A stretch of DNA of 64,000 nucleotides from Gimesia chilikensis (GTDB lineage Bacteria > Planctomycetota > Planctomycetia > Planctomycetales > Planctomycetaceae). Under the pieces are notes generated by a model that was not told where the DNA came from, made no database searches, and worked only from the letters and a program-made list of their open reading frames with translations. Location: contig NZ_VTSR01000006.1 of assembly GCF_008329715.1 (NCBI RefSeq), positions 1-64,000 of the forward strand. The letters run 5' to 3'. Both the position numbers and the translations under genes were made by a program. This document shows positions 25,976 through 35,264 of this stretch, piece after piece; the first letter of the stretch is position 1, and every line of letters begins with the position of its first letter.

Positions 25976-26311
25976 ATGCAAACGATCTCGACCGAAGAAC
26001 TCCGCGGCAAAATGCAGCGCAATGAAAAAGGTATTCTCGTCAACACCCTATCACAGGATGACTTTCAGAAGGCGCATATCCCGAATTCCATGAACATCCC
26101 TCAGCAGCAGGACAATTTCGTCTCGCAGGTGGAACAGGCAGCTGGCAGCAAAGAACTGCCTGTCATCGTTTACTGTGCGAGCGAAGATTGCGGTTCCTCC
26201 GAACAGGCGGCACAGAAGCTGGAAGAGGCAGGCTTCTCCAATGTCTATGATTACGAAGGGGGATCAAAGTCATGGAGCGACGCCGGAGAAAAGCTCGTTG
26301 CAGGGGCGTAA
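25976..26311 (+). CDS. Single-domain rhodanese
   Basis: 111 aa, one rhodanese domain without signal peptide. The active-site loop is CASEDC with the nucleophile Cys67 in VIVYCASEDCGSS; a second Cys72 closes the loop. The domain carries sulfur from thiosulfate or persulfides to cyanide or thiol acceptors and often serves in sulfide or cyanide detoxification. A strong AGGAGG precedes ATG 25976. It is transcribed alone from the sigma54-type promoter at 25908-25923 and ends before a 10-bp hairpin at 26340-26370. Its exact acceptor is unknown. Confidence 0.85.
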   Translation: MQTISTEELRGKMQRNEKGILVNTLSQDDFQKAHIPNSMNIPQQQDNFVSQVEQAAGSKELPVIVYCASEDCGSSEQAAQKLEEAGFSNVYDYEGGSKSWSDAGEKLVAGA

Positions 26312-26339
26312 TTCGAGTGGTCATTACTGATTGAGATGT

Positions 26340-26370
26340 GCTGGTTACTTAAATGCCATCAGTAACCAGC
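26340..26370. terminator. 10-bp hairpin after rhodanese
   Basis: GCTGGTTACT (26340-26349) and AGTAACCAGC (26361-26370) pair perfectly around an 11-nt loop, 29 nt after the rhodanese stop. No T-run follows, so termination is only likely. Confidence 0.45.
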
Positions 26371-26481
26371 GCATCCTGTGATCACTCGTCTTACGCTTTC
26401 TCGCTGGCCGATGGAAATGTTTCCTGCCAATTCATTCATTTTCATCGGTCAGCTTTTCTTTTAGAATCAACAGGTGAATCA

Positions 26482-26994
26482 ATGAATCAGCAAGAACCGA
26501 AACAACAGGAACGTCAGCAGTCGATCGAGACACTGCGTGAACTGATCCGTAATATTAAAATCTGCATGCTTACAACCCACTCTTCTGAAGCAGGCATGAG
26601 AAGCAGACCCATGATCACAGCCCGACACGAGTTCGATGGTGAACTCTGGCTGTTTACCCACGCCGATGATCCCAAGGTCAAAGAAATCGAGCAGGACCCG
26701 CATGTGAATCTCGTCTATTCGGAACCGAGGGAAGACCGCTACATCTCCATTTCCGGCCAGGCACAGCTCATCCAGAACAAGCAGAAAGCAGAGCTGCTCT
26801 GGACCGACAGCCTGAATGAATGGTTCTCCGGCGGTCCGGAAGACCCCAGCCTGATGCTGATTTGCGTGCATGTCGCCGAAGCCGAGTACTGGGATGCAAA
26901 TGTGCAAAACCTCTCCGATGCAGTAAGGGCACTCTTCTTCACTTCGACGGCACCGAAACACGATAAGCTGGAATGGTCAGAAACGCCGTCCTGA
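26482..26994 (+). CDS. Pyridoxamine-phosphate-oxidase-like general stress protein
   Basis: 170 aa from ATG 26482 (MNQQEPKQQE); AGGTGA precedes it and the upstream frame from 26353 looks non-coding. The split-barrel FMN-binding fold is evident: MLTTHSSEAGMRSRPM, ELWLFTHADDPKVKEI, VNLVYSEPREDRYISISGQA. It matches the general stress protein 26 branch of the PNPOx family, which binds flavin but whose substrate is mostly unknown. It is followed by a perfect bidirectional terminator. Location inside the stress island fits its family. Confidence 0.8.
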   Translation: MNQQEPKQQERQQSIETLRELIRNIKICMLTTHSSEAGMRSRPMITARHEFDGELWLFTHADDPKVKEIEQDPHVNLVYSEPREDRYISISGQAQLIQNKQKAELLWTDSLNEWFSGGPEDPSLMLICVHVAEAEYWDANVQNLSDAVRALFFTSTAPKHDKLEWSETPS

Positions 26995-27032
26995 TCTGAG
27001 TGAAACCCAGCCTGCAAGGTCCGGCTGAAACA

Positions 27033-27076
27033 AAAAAGCCCCGGCAAGCAACACAACCTGCTTGCCGGGGCTTTTT
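27033..27076. terminator. Bidirectional intrinsic terminator
   Basis: A perfect 18-bp stem (27033-27050 with 27059-27076) around an 8-nt loop; the GC core GCCCCGGCAAGCA is bounded by A-run and T-run. It serves the plus-strand stress gene (stop 26994) and the minus-strand gene ending at 27101. Confidence 0.9.
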
Positions 27077-27100
27077 CAGTTTCATTCAATCATGAACTGA

Positions 27101-27589
27101 TCATGATGACTGCGAGCGAGGCAGACTGTCTGCATCCACAAGGTCCGATTCTCGTGACTTCTGACTCTGGTCTGCGATCACTGATTTTTCATATTCCAGC
27201 AGTTGCTCAAACAGTTCTTTCACACGCGGTGCGGAAGAACCATTGGCAAGAGATTCATACAACTGAATCAATGCCTGGCGAAACCGGATATTCATATCGT
27301 TCAATTCATCCAGCGTCATATCACGCTGTACCCGAATGGAATCCAGCTGCTCGCGTACATCCTCATCCGGGATGTACTGCAGCCACGTATCCAGCACGCC
27401 TTCTGCCACCCGCTTTCCGTATCCGTTCAGAGCGGCCTGCCAGTGCAGCTCATGCGCCCGTAACTCTTTGGAGAGCCATTCCACGCTTTCGGATCGGGAT
27501 TCCACTTCCACGCGTTCCAGCGCCTGACGCATCCGTTTATGAAAAGACTCGACAAGTCCTAAAATATCTTCTACTTTGCGATATGCCAT
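27101..27589 (-). CDS. Helical-bundle protein of unknown function
   Basis: 162 aa, soluble, nearly all helical and highly charged. Its composition (FHKRMRQALERVE, LRAHELHWQAALNGYG, YIPDEDVREQLDSIRVQRDMTL) recalls four-helix bundles such as hemerythrin- or ferritin-like proteins, but the full set of metal ligands cannot be recognised. It shares a terminator with the PNPOx-like gene and belongs physically to the stress island. The C-terminal 25 residues are polar and probably disordered. Function unknown. Confidence 0.6.
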   Translation of the reverse strand: MAYRKVEDILGLVESFHKRMRQALERVEVESRSESVEWLSKELRAHELHWQAALNGYGKRVAEGVLDTWLQYIPDEDVREQLDSIRVQRDMTLDELNDMNIRFRQALIQLYESLANGSSAPRVKELFEQLLEYEKSVIADQSQKSRESDLVDADSLPRSQSS

Positions 27590-28412
27590 GATGGGTTCTC
27601 CTTAATAATGGACCAGCCAGATTAAGGTGCAATTCATATGCCAGTGTCTGAAATCGCCCATGCAGGCACCACAGCCGCTTTAACAGCCATGATCGCAGAA
27701 TTCTGGTCGCTGAGCGCCCACCCTGGAAGCTCATCAGGCAGCGGTAAACCTGCACAGGAACATTAAGAAACAAAGTAAAGAGCTGCGCTGCCATAGCGCG
27801 AAGATGATATACCGCGCATAAAAAAAGCTGCTACCCTTCTAGGCACCAGCCAATCAGCTCCATAAGCGTGCGAATCACAGTTCCCCGTATGCAGGATGCC
27901 TCGGCCCAACGACCTCAGCCCACTTATCGCGAAATTCGCCCTCGATTATGGAGCTGCCTTCCAATTTCGATATGAGGTACTAACAGCCAGCCTCCTTTCT
28001 CACACTTTCAACAGGCGAGGTGGATGACGAGTCCATTCCTCGCAACCCTTTCGGATCCTCATGATCCCTTTTTTCCTTCCATACTTAATACGTTTTCAGG
28101 GTGATTTGAGAGAGGAAAATCCGCACTTTTTTCAGAAATCCTGTCGCCAGAAACAACCCGGTCCCTTAACTCTTTCAGATATTCAGGTTAGCGAAAATCG
28201 ACCGAAATCGGACATTCGGTGAACCGATTTTTTGATCTCTCCGAAATCCCCAGCGTTTTCAATAACAACAGAGTCATGCTTCAGATTCCTGACAGCCATG
28301 TCTCTGAAGAAACACAGCAAATCAAAACAACCTATCTTCTACATTGATAGTGACTTGTAGAAACACATTGCTTTTATTCACGGTCGAGACGGACTCGATC
28401 AAAGGAGCAGAA
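27590..28412. other. Long intergenic region with inverted repeat
   Basis: 823 bases without a supported gene. It contains a perfect 11-bp inverted repeat, CAGCTCCATAA (27855-27865) and its complement (27946-27956), 80 nt apart. No tRNA, riboswitch or sigma54 site was found. The length is large enough for a small RNA or for a long leader of the SPFH genes. Confidence 0.35.
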
Positions 28413-30053
28413 ATGAGCGACGAACGATTCAAAGCCAGACTTCTTTTGCTGAAATTCGGGATCACCGGCCTCTTCGTCGGCGGTTTATTCCTGATGATTT
28501 TCGGGTACGTTGTCTACTCCCAGTTTCGCATCGACGTCCCCGCCCGGCACTTTGCCGTCCTGACACGCAAGACAGGTAACGACCTCAGCAACGATCAGGA
28601 AATCTCCCCTGACCTCACGCTGAAAGAAGCCACTCACAAAGGACTCCAGCGGGAAGTCCTGCCCGAAGGACGCTACTTCTACAACTGCTATACCTGGGAC
28701 TGGGAAATTTATCCGATGGTCGAAATTCCCGCCGACGCAATGGGCGTCCGCATTCGACTCTATGGCGAAGATCTGCCCCCCGGCGACTTCATGTCGACCA
28801 GCGAAAAGCACAAAGGCATCATCCAGGAAGTGCTCAAACCAGGTCGTTATGCCATCAACGCCCTGGTCATCGATCGGAATTCCAAGCAACCCGTGGGTGC
28901 CCCCCGTCTCAAAAACGACTACATCGAAATCATCGAGCTCTGGGAACCCAAGGTCATTCCCGCCGGTTACAAAGGCATCGTCACGAACCTGGCCGGTCCG
29001 ATGCCCGAAGATCCCAACCAGTTACTCGTTGATACCGGCCACCGTGGTCCACAAAAAGAAACCCTGGACGAAGGTACGTACTACCTGAACCCGTACACGA
29101 TCCGCATCAATGCCATCGATACGCGTTCGCTCCGGTTCGACCTCTCCCAGGGGGGCGTGATGATGTTCCCCAGTAAGGACGGTTTCCCGATTACCCTCGA
29201 CGGCGTCATCGAGTTCCGCGTCATCCCCACCACCGCGGCTCAGACGTATGTAACCTACAACGATGTTTCGAACGACGAAACAGGTTCGACAGCGATTGCC
29301 GACGAAATCATCAACAAGGTCATCATGCCTAACGCCCGGGCCTTCTGTCGACTGCGGGGTTCTAACACCAGTGCCCGCGAATTCATCGGCGGTGAAACCC
29401 GTGCGGCTTTCCAGAAGGAGTTCCAGGCCAAAATCACCGAGACCTGTAAAGAACAGGGCATCGAAATCGTGCAGGCACTGATCACCACAATCACACCTCC
29501 GGAAGCCATCGCGGAACCGCTGCGGAACCGCGAAATTGCGGTCCAGAAAAAAGGACAGTACAGCCGGGAAACCCTGCAGAAAGAACAGGAAGCGGTTCTC
29601 GCTACCGAGACGGCGCTCATCGAACAGAAGAAAGCCCTCGTGACTGCAGAGCGGGAGATCATCAAAAAGATCACCCTCGCCCGCCAGGAACAGGGCGTCG
29701 CCCTCGAACAGGCAGAACGGGATAAGGAAGTCGCCCAGGAACAACTGGAAGCGGCCAAAGACAAAGCCCAGGCGATCCTCGCCAAGGCCCGTGCGGAATC
29801 TGCCGTGATCGGCTTTGAGAACGTTGCGGATGCCGCGGGCTGGAAACGGGCCGTCGAAGCATTTGGCGGCGACGGTTCCAGCTTCGGACGCTATGTCCTC
29901 TACCAGAAGCTGGCCCCTGGATTCAAAAAAATCATGACCAACACGGCGGACTCACCGCTGATGCGAATCTTCGATCACTTTGCTGACTCTGCACCAATCA
30001 CACCGCAACCTGCGAAGACACAACCGGTGACCGCGGTGTCGACTGAAAAGTGA
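28413..30053 (+). CDS. SPFH/Band 7 membrane protein
   Basis: 546 aa from ATG 28413, which has AAAGGAG upstream. One N-terminal membrane helix (about residues 15-36, FGITGLFVGGLFLMIFGYVV) is followed by an extended beta-rich SPFH region to about residue 370. A long coiled coil rich in Glu, Lys, Ala and Gln (about 380-480; ALVTAEREIIKKITLARQEQ) follows. SPFH proteins oligomerise into membrane cages or scaffolds that hold proteases and organise lipid domains. The second SPFH gene follows 59 nt later; the two may form a hetero-oligomer, as in HflKC or prohibitins. Confidence 0.8.
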   Translation: MSDERFKARLLLLKFGITGLFVGGLFLMIFGYVVYSQFRIDVPARHFAVLTRKTGNDLSNDQEISPDLTLKEATHKGLQREVLPEGRYFYNCYTWDWEIYPMVEIPADAMGVRIRLYGEDLPPGDFMSTSEKHKGIIQEVLKPGRYAINALVIDRNSKQPVGAPRLKNDYIEIIELWEPKVIPAGYKGIVTNLAGPMPEDPNQLLVDTGHRGPQKETLDEGTYYLNPYTIRINAIDTRSLRFDLSQGGVMMFPSKDGFPITLDGVIEFRVIPTTAAQTYVTYNDVSNDETGSTAIADEIINKVIMPNARAFCRLRGSNTSAREFIGGETRAAFQKEFQAKITETCKEQGIEIVQALITTITPPEAIAEPLRNREIAVQKKGQYSRETLQKEQEAVLATETALIEQKKALVTAEREIIKKITLARQEQGVALEQAERDKEVAQEQLEAAKDKAQAILAKARAESAVIGFENVADAAGWKRAVEAFGGDGSSFGRYVLYQKLAPGFKKIMTNTADSPLMRIFDHFADSAPITPQPAKTQPVTAVSTEK

Positions 30054-30112
30054 TTTCACAGAAACACATTTGATTCAGAAAAAACAACCACTCCAGAATG
30101 GAGAGAAATCCA

Positions 30113-31726
30113 ATGCAACGCAGTAAATTGATCATCATCCCCGTTGTCGTGCTGTCGATGATGCTGGCCATCGCCGCCTTCCTGTTCCACTGGACCATCG
30201 ACCGCATTTATGTCCCCGAAGGACAGAGCCTGCAGCTCCGCTACAAAGGTCCCTTGATCTTCGGACAACGGATTCAGGCCGAGCCCGGCATGTGGGCCAA
30301 GGAAGGCCAGATGGGCATCCTCGAAAAAATGCGTGGCCCCGGACGGCACTTCTACTGCCCCATCTGGTGGGAACGCAAACTCGTTGACGACGTCGTCATC
30401 AAGCCGGGCGAAATCGGTGAAGTCACCTGTAAACTCGGAAAGAACCAGGAAGGGGCCAACTTCCTCGTCGACGGCGACATCGGACACACAGAATATAAAG
30501 GGGTGCTCCGCAAGGTACTTCACCCGGGCCGCTATCGCGTGAATCCCTACGGCTACACAGTCGAAGTTAAAAAACGGATCGACTTCACCTCGGGACAATC
30601 CCAGAAAGTCGCTGGCTGGGTCGAGATCCCCACCGGTTACGTCGGTGTGGTCACACAGCTCTCTGACAACCAGGCGACCGGCGTGAAGAAAGGCGTTCAG
30701 GACAAAGTGCTGCCCCCGGGTAACTATCCCGTCAACGGACGCGAACAGCAGATTGACATCGTGGAAATCGGGTACCGTCACAGTACCATCTCCGTGGAAG
30801 TCAAACATGATGAACTCGGAGAAACCGTCGTGGACGAAAACGGCGAACCACAGATCTCCGATCCCCGCAGCGGCATCGCCTTCCCCAGTGCGGACGGCTT
30901 CCCGATCCATATCGACTTCACCGGCATCTGGGGGCTGATGCCCGACCAGGCGGCTCACGCTGTCCGGACATTCGGAAACGTCGACCAGGTCGAAAAGAAA
31001 GTGGTCCTGCCTCAGATCGAATCGATCTGTCGTAACAACGGTTCGGAATACAAGGCAGTCCAGCTGCTGGTCGGCAGCGATCGTGAAGTCTACCAGAAGA
31101 CCTGCCTCGACCAGTTCCACAGCGTCCTGGACGATAAGGAGATCACCCTGCTCTACGGCCTGGTGCGACATGTCTATATTCCCAAACAGGTCCGCGAACC
31201 GATTCAACGGGCTTTCATCGCCGATGAATTAAAACTCACCCGCGAGGAAGAGCAGTCCACCGCCAAAGAAGAAGCCCGGCTCCGGGAAGCGGAAAATAAA
31301 GTTGAACTGGCTACCGACACCGTGAACGCCGACACGGAAAAGCAGGTGGAAGAAGCCAAGGCTGGCGGTCAGCGTGAAGCGGCAAAAATCGAAGCCGAAA
31401 CCGAAAAGCTGGTCGCCGCCATCGACAAGGAGACCGAAGAACTGAAGGCCCAGGCTGTGACCATTCTGGGGGAAGCGACCAACGAAGGGAAGAAGATGGT
31501 TGAAGAATCGAAGTCAGACCGCTTCCGTCTGGCCGTCGATGCCTTCGGTTCTCCCCAGGCCTACAACAACTGGTACTTTGCCACCAACCTGCCCGAGAAT
31601 GTCGAACTGAACTTTCTCTACGCGGGTGAAGGAACGCTCTGGACCGACATGAATAAAGCCAACGGTGGTTTCGGCGTCCGTGGCATCATTCCACTCAAGT
31701 CGGATTCAACCGCTCCCATGCAGTAG
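30113..31726 (+). CDS. SPFH/Band 7 membrane protein, partner of upstream gene
   Basis: 537 aa from ATG 30113, supported by GGAGAG 7 nt upstream (an ATG at 30098 has none). It has an N-terminal helix (LIIIPVVVLSMMLAIAAFLF), an SPFH region containing VEIPTGYVGVVTQL and an Ala/Glu/Lys coiled coil (about 380-460). The two SPFH genes share layout but differ strongly in sequence, which fits a heteromeric complex. The unit ends in a hairpin with T-run (31760-31799). Hsp20 and a Lon-family protease follow, suggesting membrane-associated protein quality control. Confidence 0.8.
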   Translation: MQRSKLIIIPVVVLSMMLAIAAFLFHWTIDRIYVPEGQSLQLRYKGPLIFGQRIQAEPGMWAKEGQMGILEKMRGPGRHFYCPIWWERKLVDDVVIKPGEIGEVTCKLGKNQEGANFLVDGDIGHTEYKGVLRKVLHPGRYRVNPYGYTVEVKKRIDFTSGQSQKVAGWVEIPTGYVGVVTQLSDNQATGVKKGVQDKVLPPGNYPVNGREQQIDIVEIGYRHSTISVEVKHDELGETVVDENGEPQISDPRSGIAFPSADGFPIHIDFTGIWGLMPDQAAHAVRTFGNVDQVEKKVVLPQIESICRNNGSEYKAVQLLVGSDREVYQKTCLDQFHSVLDDKEITLLYGLVRHVYIPKQVREPIQRAFIADELKLTREEEQSTAKEEARLREAENKVELATDTVNADTEKQVEEAKAGGQREAAKIEAETEKLVAAIDKETEELKAQAVTILGEATNEGKKMVEESKSDRFRLAVDAFGSPQAYNNWYFATNLPENVELNFLYAGEGTLWTDMNKANGGFGVRGIIPLKSDSTAPMQ

Positions 31727-31759
31727 CGACCAGCCCGCTAAGGCCTGCCCACGGGAAAC

Positions 31760-31799
31760 AGACAGGCGCTTTCCACCAGGAACCCGCCTGCTCTGTTTT
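31760..31799 (+). terminator. Terminator after SPFH pair
   Basis: AGACAGGCG (31760-31768) pairs with CGCCTGCTCT (31785-31794) with one bulge, followed by GTTTT. It separates the SPFH unit from the Hsp20 gene. Confidence 0.5.
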
Positions 31800-31966
31800 C
31801 CGTGTTTTCTTTTCCGGCTTGAGACAGGCGCTGGACTCTCGCCATACAATCTGAGTCCCTCTCTCCCTTCCCGATTCTGGACGAAGTCTCCTCCAGCAGG
31901 TAAACTGAACAGTATGTCGGCAGCGACTTACTTCTCATGTACTATCGAGAATCGACAGGTGCTCTC

Positions 31967-32386
31967 ATGTCACAACTTCCCTGGAAACCCATCCGGGTCC
32001 GCAACATCGAACAGCAGATTGATCAGGCCTTCGACGATCTACTCCATGGCCAGTGGGGCATCTGCGGCCCCTCGGGAGGCTGGCAACCCGAAATCGATAT
32101 TTATGAAACCCCGGACTCCTATTTCGTGGAAGCCGATATCCCCGGCGTCCCCACGGATGAAATTCATATCGAAGTCACCCCGCATTCCCTCAGCATCTCC
32201 GGCTGGCGTCAGTCCGGCTGTGTTGAGAAATCTGCCCAGGGGGTCTGCATCGAACGCCGCAAAGGCAGTTTTTTCCGTCGCTTCCCGCTCGAACACGCCG
32301 TCGACCCGCATCGAGTAGAACGCGAAAACAAAGCGGGAACTCTGACATTGAGAATCCCCAAACAGAAACTGAAACCACAACCCTAG
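31967..32386 (+). CDS. Hsp20/alpha-crystallin small heat-shock protein
   Basis: 139 aa from ATG 31967 (MSQLPWKPIRVRN), preceded by a weak AGGTG; an upstream ATG at 31937 has no ribosome site. The alpha-crystallin domain spans about residues 38-135: PEIDIYETPDSYFVEADIPG, then IEVTPHSLSISG, and the terminal A-G-x-L-x-hydrophobic strand as KAGTLTLRIPK. Such proteins form ATP-independent holdase oligomers that keep unfolded clients soluble. The Lon-family gene follows 26 nt later, so holdase and protease are probably co-expressed. Confidence 0.9.
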   Translation: MSQLPWKPIRVRNIEQQIDQAFDDLLHGQWGICGPSGGWQPEIDIYETPDSYFVEADIPGVPTDEIHIEVTPHSLSISGWRQSGCVEKSAQGVCIERRKGSFFRRFPLEHAVDPHRVERENKAGTLTLRIPKQKLKPQP

Positions 32387-32412
32387 TCTTTGACTGATCT
32401 GGTGAGGAATGC

Positions 32413-34890
32413 ATGACGGACACTCCGCAGTATCGCGCGCTCAGCGCTGACGAAGTCACTCTCGATATCGACCCCAAATCGTTCGGATTCAAAACCACCA
32501 AAGAACTCGAACCGCTGACGGATATCATCGGTCAGCCCCGCGCCTTGAAGGCCCTCGACCTGGGGACGGGAATCAAACATCCCAATTACCACATCTACAT
32601 CTCCGGTCTGGTCGGCACCGGTCGATCCGAGCTCATCACCCACGCTCTCAGACAGCGCGTACTCGACGATTCGATTCCCGACGACTGGGTCTATCTGAAT
32701 AATTTCGATGAACCCGATTGTCCGCACGCCATTAACCTTCCCGCCGGCCAGGGGATCCAGCTGCGTCAGGAGATGGAAGACCTGATCGAGCAGCTGCAGG
32801 AACTGCTCCCCAAGGCATTTAAAGAGGAAGATTTCGGCAAGGAAAAAGAGCGTCTCCGCCAGGTCTACCGCAAGCGGGGCGACGAGGTCTTCGATAAGCT
32901 GCAAAAGCTGGCCGGCGAACACGAGATGACCGTGCAGCAACTGCCCGATGGTCAAATGCTGTTCATCCCCCTCACCGCCGAGGGTCGGCCCATGACCCAG
33001 GAAGAGATCGAGAAACTCACTCCCGAGCAGATGCAGGATATCGAAAGCCACCAGGATAAACTCGTCGAGATGGCCGGTCGGGTTCTGCAGGAACAACGGG
33101 AAATCCAGCGACAGTTATCGACAGACGTTCGCGAAGTCGCCCGTAAATTTGCCACGCAGATCATCGAACCGATGATCAATGAACTGCAACAGAAGTTCGA
33201 GTCCCCGCGACTCAAGGAATGGTTCCCCCGTTTCAAGCAGCATGTTATCGAACATCTCAACCTGTTTCGCGACATCTCGGACATGCCTCCCCAGATGGCG
33301 CAGATGATGCTGGGCGAAGGCCTGGACCCCCAGCAGCGTTTTCTCGATTATCGCGTCAACGTGGTTGTCGATAACAGCCAGCTCAAAGAGCCGCCGATCA
33401 TCGTTGAGGATGCCCCTAATTACCGCAACCTGTTTGGCACCATTGAACGCATCGTCGACCGGGCCGGCCGCATGATGACCAATTTCACCCGCATCAAATC
33501 GGGCAGCCTGCATAAAGCCAACGGAGGTTACCTGGTCATCAATCTCATGGATGCCCTGGTCGAACCGTTCGTCTGGAAAGAACTCAAACGCACGCTCAAA
33601 AGCCGTTCCCTGGAAATCCAGATCCAGGATCCGTTTTCGATGTTTACCACCTCCGCCCTGCAGCCCGAGTCGATCCCCCTCAATATCCGGCTCGTCGCGA
33701 TGGGGGAACCGCTGATCTACCATCTGCTCTACCTGCATGATGAAGACTTCCGCGAGATCTTCCGCGTCAAAGCCGAGTTCGACACGGAAATCAATCGCAA
33801 CAGTGAAACCGGACAAATCTACGGCATGCTCGTGCGCCAGTTGAGTGACAGGGAAGGGCTGATTCCCTTCGATGCGGGTGCGGTCGCAGAACTGGTCCGC
33901 GTCGGCTCGCGTCTGGCTGACGACAAGAAAAAAGTGACTTCCATTTTCAGCCACGTTGCCGACGTCGCCCGCGAAGCCGGCTTCTGGGCCGAGCAGGATA
34001 AACAGAAGGTCGTCAAAGCAAAATACGTGCACCAGGCGGTTCAGGAACGCATCTACCGCTCTGACCTGGTGGCCGAACGCATCCGGGAATTGATCTCCGA
34101 TGGGACGCTGCTGTTTCAACTGGAAGGTTCCGAAACCAGCCAGATCAACGGGCTCGCCGTCGCCGATCTGGGGGACTACGCCTTCGGCCGCCCGTCTCGA
34201 CTCACGGCCAGCGTTGGCGTCGGAACCGCAGGCATCATCAACATCGAACGGGAAAGCCGTTTGAGCGGGAATACCTACGACAAAAGCATGCTGATCCTGG
34301 AAGGACTCCTGCGGAACCTCTACGCCAGCGAACAGCCGCTGACCCTTTCCGCCAGCATCGCCATGGAACAGAGTTACGGCGGCATTGACGGTGACAGTGC
34401 CACTGTCGCCGAGTTCCTCTGCCTGCTCAGCGCCATTTCAGAAGTCCCCCTCCGCCAAGATCTGGCCGTCACCGGATCAGTCAACCAGTGGGGTGAAGTC
34501 CAGGCGATCGGCGGCGTCAACGAAAAGGTCGAGGGTTTCTTCGATGTCTGTCGAGCCCACGGGCTCACCGGAACACAGGGAGTCTGTATCCCTGTTTCCA
34601 ACGTGCAGAATCTCGTCCTGCGTTCCGATGTCATCGAAGCCATTCGGCAGAAACAGTTCCACATCTATGCGATCTCGAATGTGAACCAGGCCATCGAACT
34701 TTTCACTGGTCTGCCCGCCGGCGATATTTCCAACCCCAAGACGTTCCACGGCAAAGTCATGGACCGCCTTTCAGAAATTGCAGAGCTCCTGATCGAGCAG
34801 AAAATGACCGACACCGGACGGCTGCTCTGGATCCCCGGAACGCCGCTCGACATGCCCTCGGATCCCCGTCCCCCTCTCCCGGGAAATTAA
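32413..34890 (+). CDS. Lon-family ATP-dependent protease (AAA_32 type)
   Basis: 825 aa. The N-terminal AAA+ part has GLVGTGRS (65-72), in which the Walker Lys is Arg; this form is what I recall for the AAA_32 branch of Lon-like proteases. A helical insert with coiled coil (about 120-260) precedes the rest of the ATPase. The Lon protease domain at the C-terminus holds the Ser-Lys dyad: Ser662 in GGIDGDSATVAE and Lys705 in GGVNEKVEGF, 43 residues apart as in E. coli Lon. It degrades misfolded or regulatory proteins in the cytoplasm. It is the second gene of an Hsp20 operon. Confidence 0.85.
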   Translation: MTDTPQYRALSADEVTLDIDPKSFGFKTTKELEPLTDIIGQPRALKALDLGTGIKHPNYHIYISGLVGTGRSELITHALRQRVLDDSIPDDWVYLNNFDEPDCPHAINLPAGQGIQLRQEMEDLIEQLQELLPKAFKEEDFGKEKERLRQVYRKRGDEVFDKLQKLAGEHEMTVQQLPDGQMLFIPLTAEGRPMTQEEIEKLTPEQMQDIESHQDKLVEMAGRVLQEQREIQRQLSTDVREVARKFATQIIEPMINELQQKFESPRLKEWFPRFKQHVIEHLNLFRDISDMPPQMAQMMLGEGLDPQQRFLDYRVNVVVDNSQLKEPPIIVEDAPNYRNLFGTIERIVDRAGRMMTNFTRIKSGSLHKANGGYLVINLMDALVEPFVWKELKRTLKSRSLEIQIQDPFSMFTTSALQPESIPLNIRLVAMGEPLIYHLLYLHDEDFREIFRVKAEFDTEINRNSETGQIYGMLVRQLSDREGLIPFDAGAVAELVRVGSRLADDKKKVTSIFSHVADVAREAGFWAEQDKQKVVKAKYVHQAVQERIYRSDLVAERIRELISDGTLLFQLEGSETSQINGLAVADLGDYAFGRPSRLTASVGVGTAGIINIERESRLSGNTYDKSMLILEGLLRNLYASEQPLTLSASIAMEQSYGGIDGDSATVAEFLCLLSAISEVPLRQDLAVTGSVNQWGEVQAIGGVNEKVEGFFDVCRAHGLTGTQGVCIPVSNVQNLVLRSDVIEAIRQKQFHIYAISNVNQAIELFTGLPAGDISNPKTFHGKVMDRLSEIAELLIEQKMTDTGRLLWIPGTPLDMPSDPRPPLPGN

Positions 34891-35264
34891 GGGAGACCGG
34901 AAACAAAGAGAACGATTGATCAGAACCCGGATGCCAAAATCCGCGCAGGCTCTGATTAGAAAACAGGCAAGTTGCGCGCCCCTCTGCAATGAGCGACGAT
35001 CAAACTCCGTTTTGCTCCTTTGTACAGAATCTCAATTCGCTGATCTCACCTAAACTCCTTTCAATAAGTGTTTTAGCATATGTATGACAGCACGAGAACA
35101 CATCAATCACTTTGCATATAATCATTAAAATCTGTCCTGACAGAATCACATCAGGTGCAATTTAACTTTATTTTTTAATAATCGTTAAATATGGCATCCG
35201 CTTTGCATTTGTGTTTCAACAACTGAAATTTTCCCGCCTCATTTTCTTTCCCAGGAACCCACCA
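34891..35264. other. Intergenic region with upstream repeats of a pilin-type gene
   Basis: 374 bases. The right half is AT-rich and contains TAATCATTAAAA (35119-35130) and TAATCGTTAAAT (35179-35190), which match at 10 of 12 positions exactly 60 bp apart, and the inverted pair CCTGA/TCAGG (35136-35140, 35151-35155). These lie just upstream of a sigma54 promoter and could bind an activator. No gene is supported. Confidence 0.4.
35192..35207 (+). promoter_or_regulatory. Sigma54 promoter of the DUF1559 gene
   Basis: TGGCATCCGCTTTGCA matches the -24/-12 consensus at TGGCA and TTGCA with exact spacing. Transcription would start near 35218, 47 nt before ATG 35265. Pilin genes of other bacteria are commonly sigma54-dependent, which agrees with the pilin-like product. 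Confidence 0.7.

Noticed and set aside
25793..25981. Minus-strand frame of 62 codons starting with TTG
   Set aside because: It would cover the sigma54 promoter and ribosome site of the rhodanese gene; no support beyond the following hairpin.
26341..26357. TGGTTACTTAAATGCC as a sigma54 promoter for the PNPOx-like gene
   Set aside because: It coincides with the hairpin after rhodanese and the -12 box is ATGC; spacing to the gene is long.
30056..31207. Minus-strand frame of 383 codons opposite the second SPFH gene
   Set aside because: The plus strand has a membrane helix, SPFH region, coiled coil and a ribosome site; the minus frame is a mirror of a GC-rich gene.
32607..32630. Arg in place of the Walker A Lys of the Lon-type protein as a defect
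   Set aside because: GTGR is, as far as I recall, the usual form in the AAA_32 branch, so it is not evidence of inactivation.
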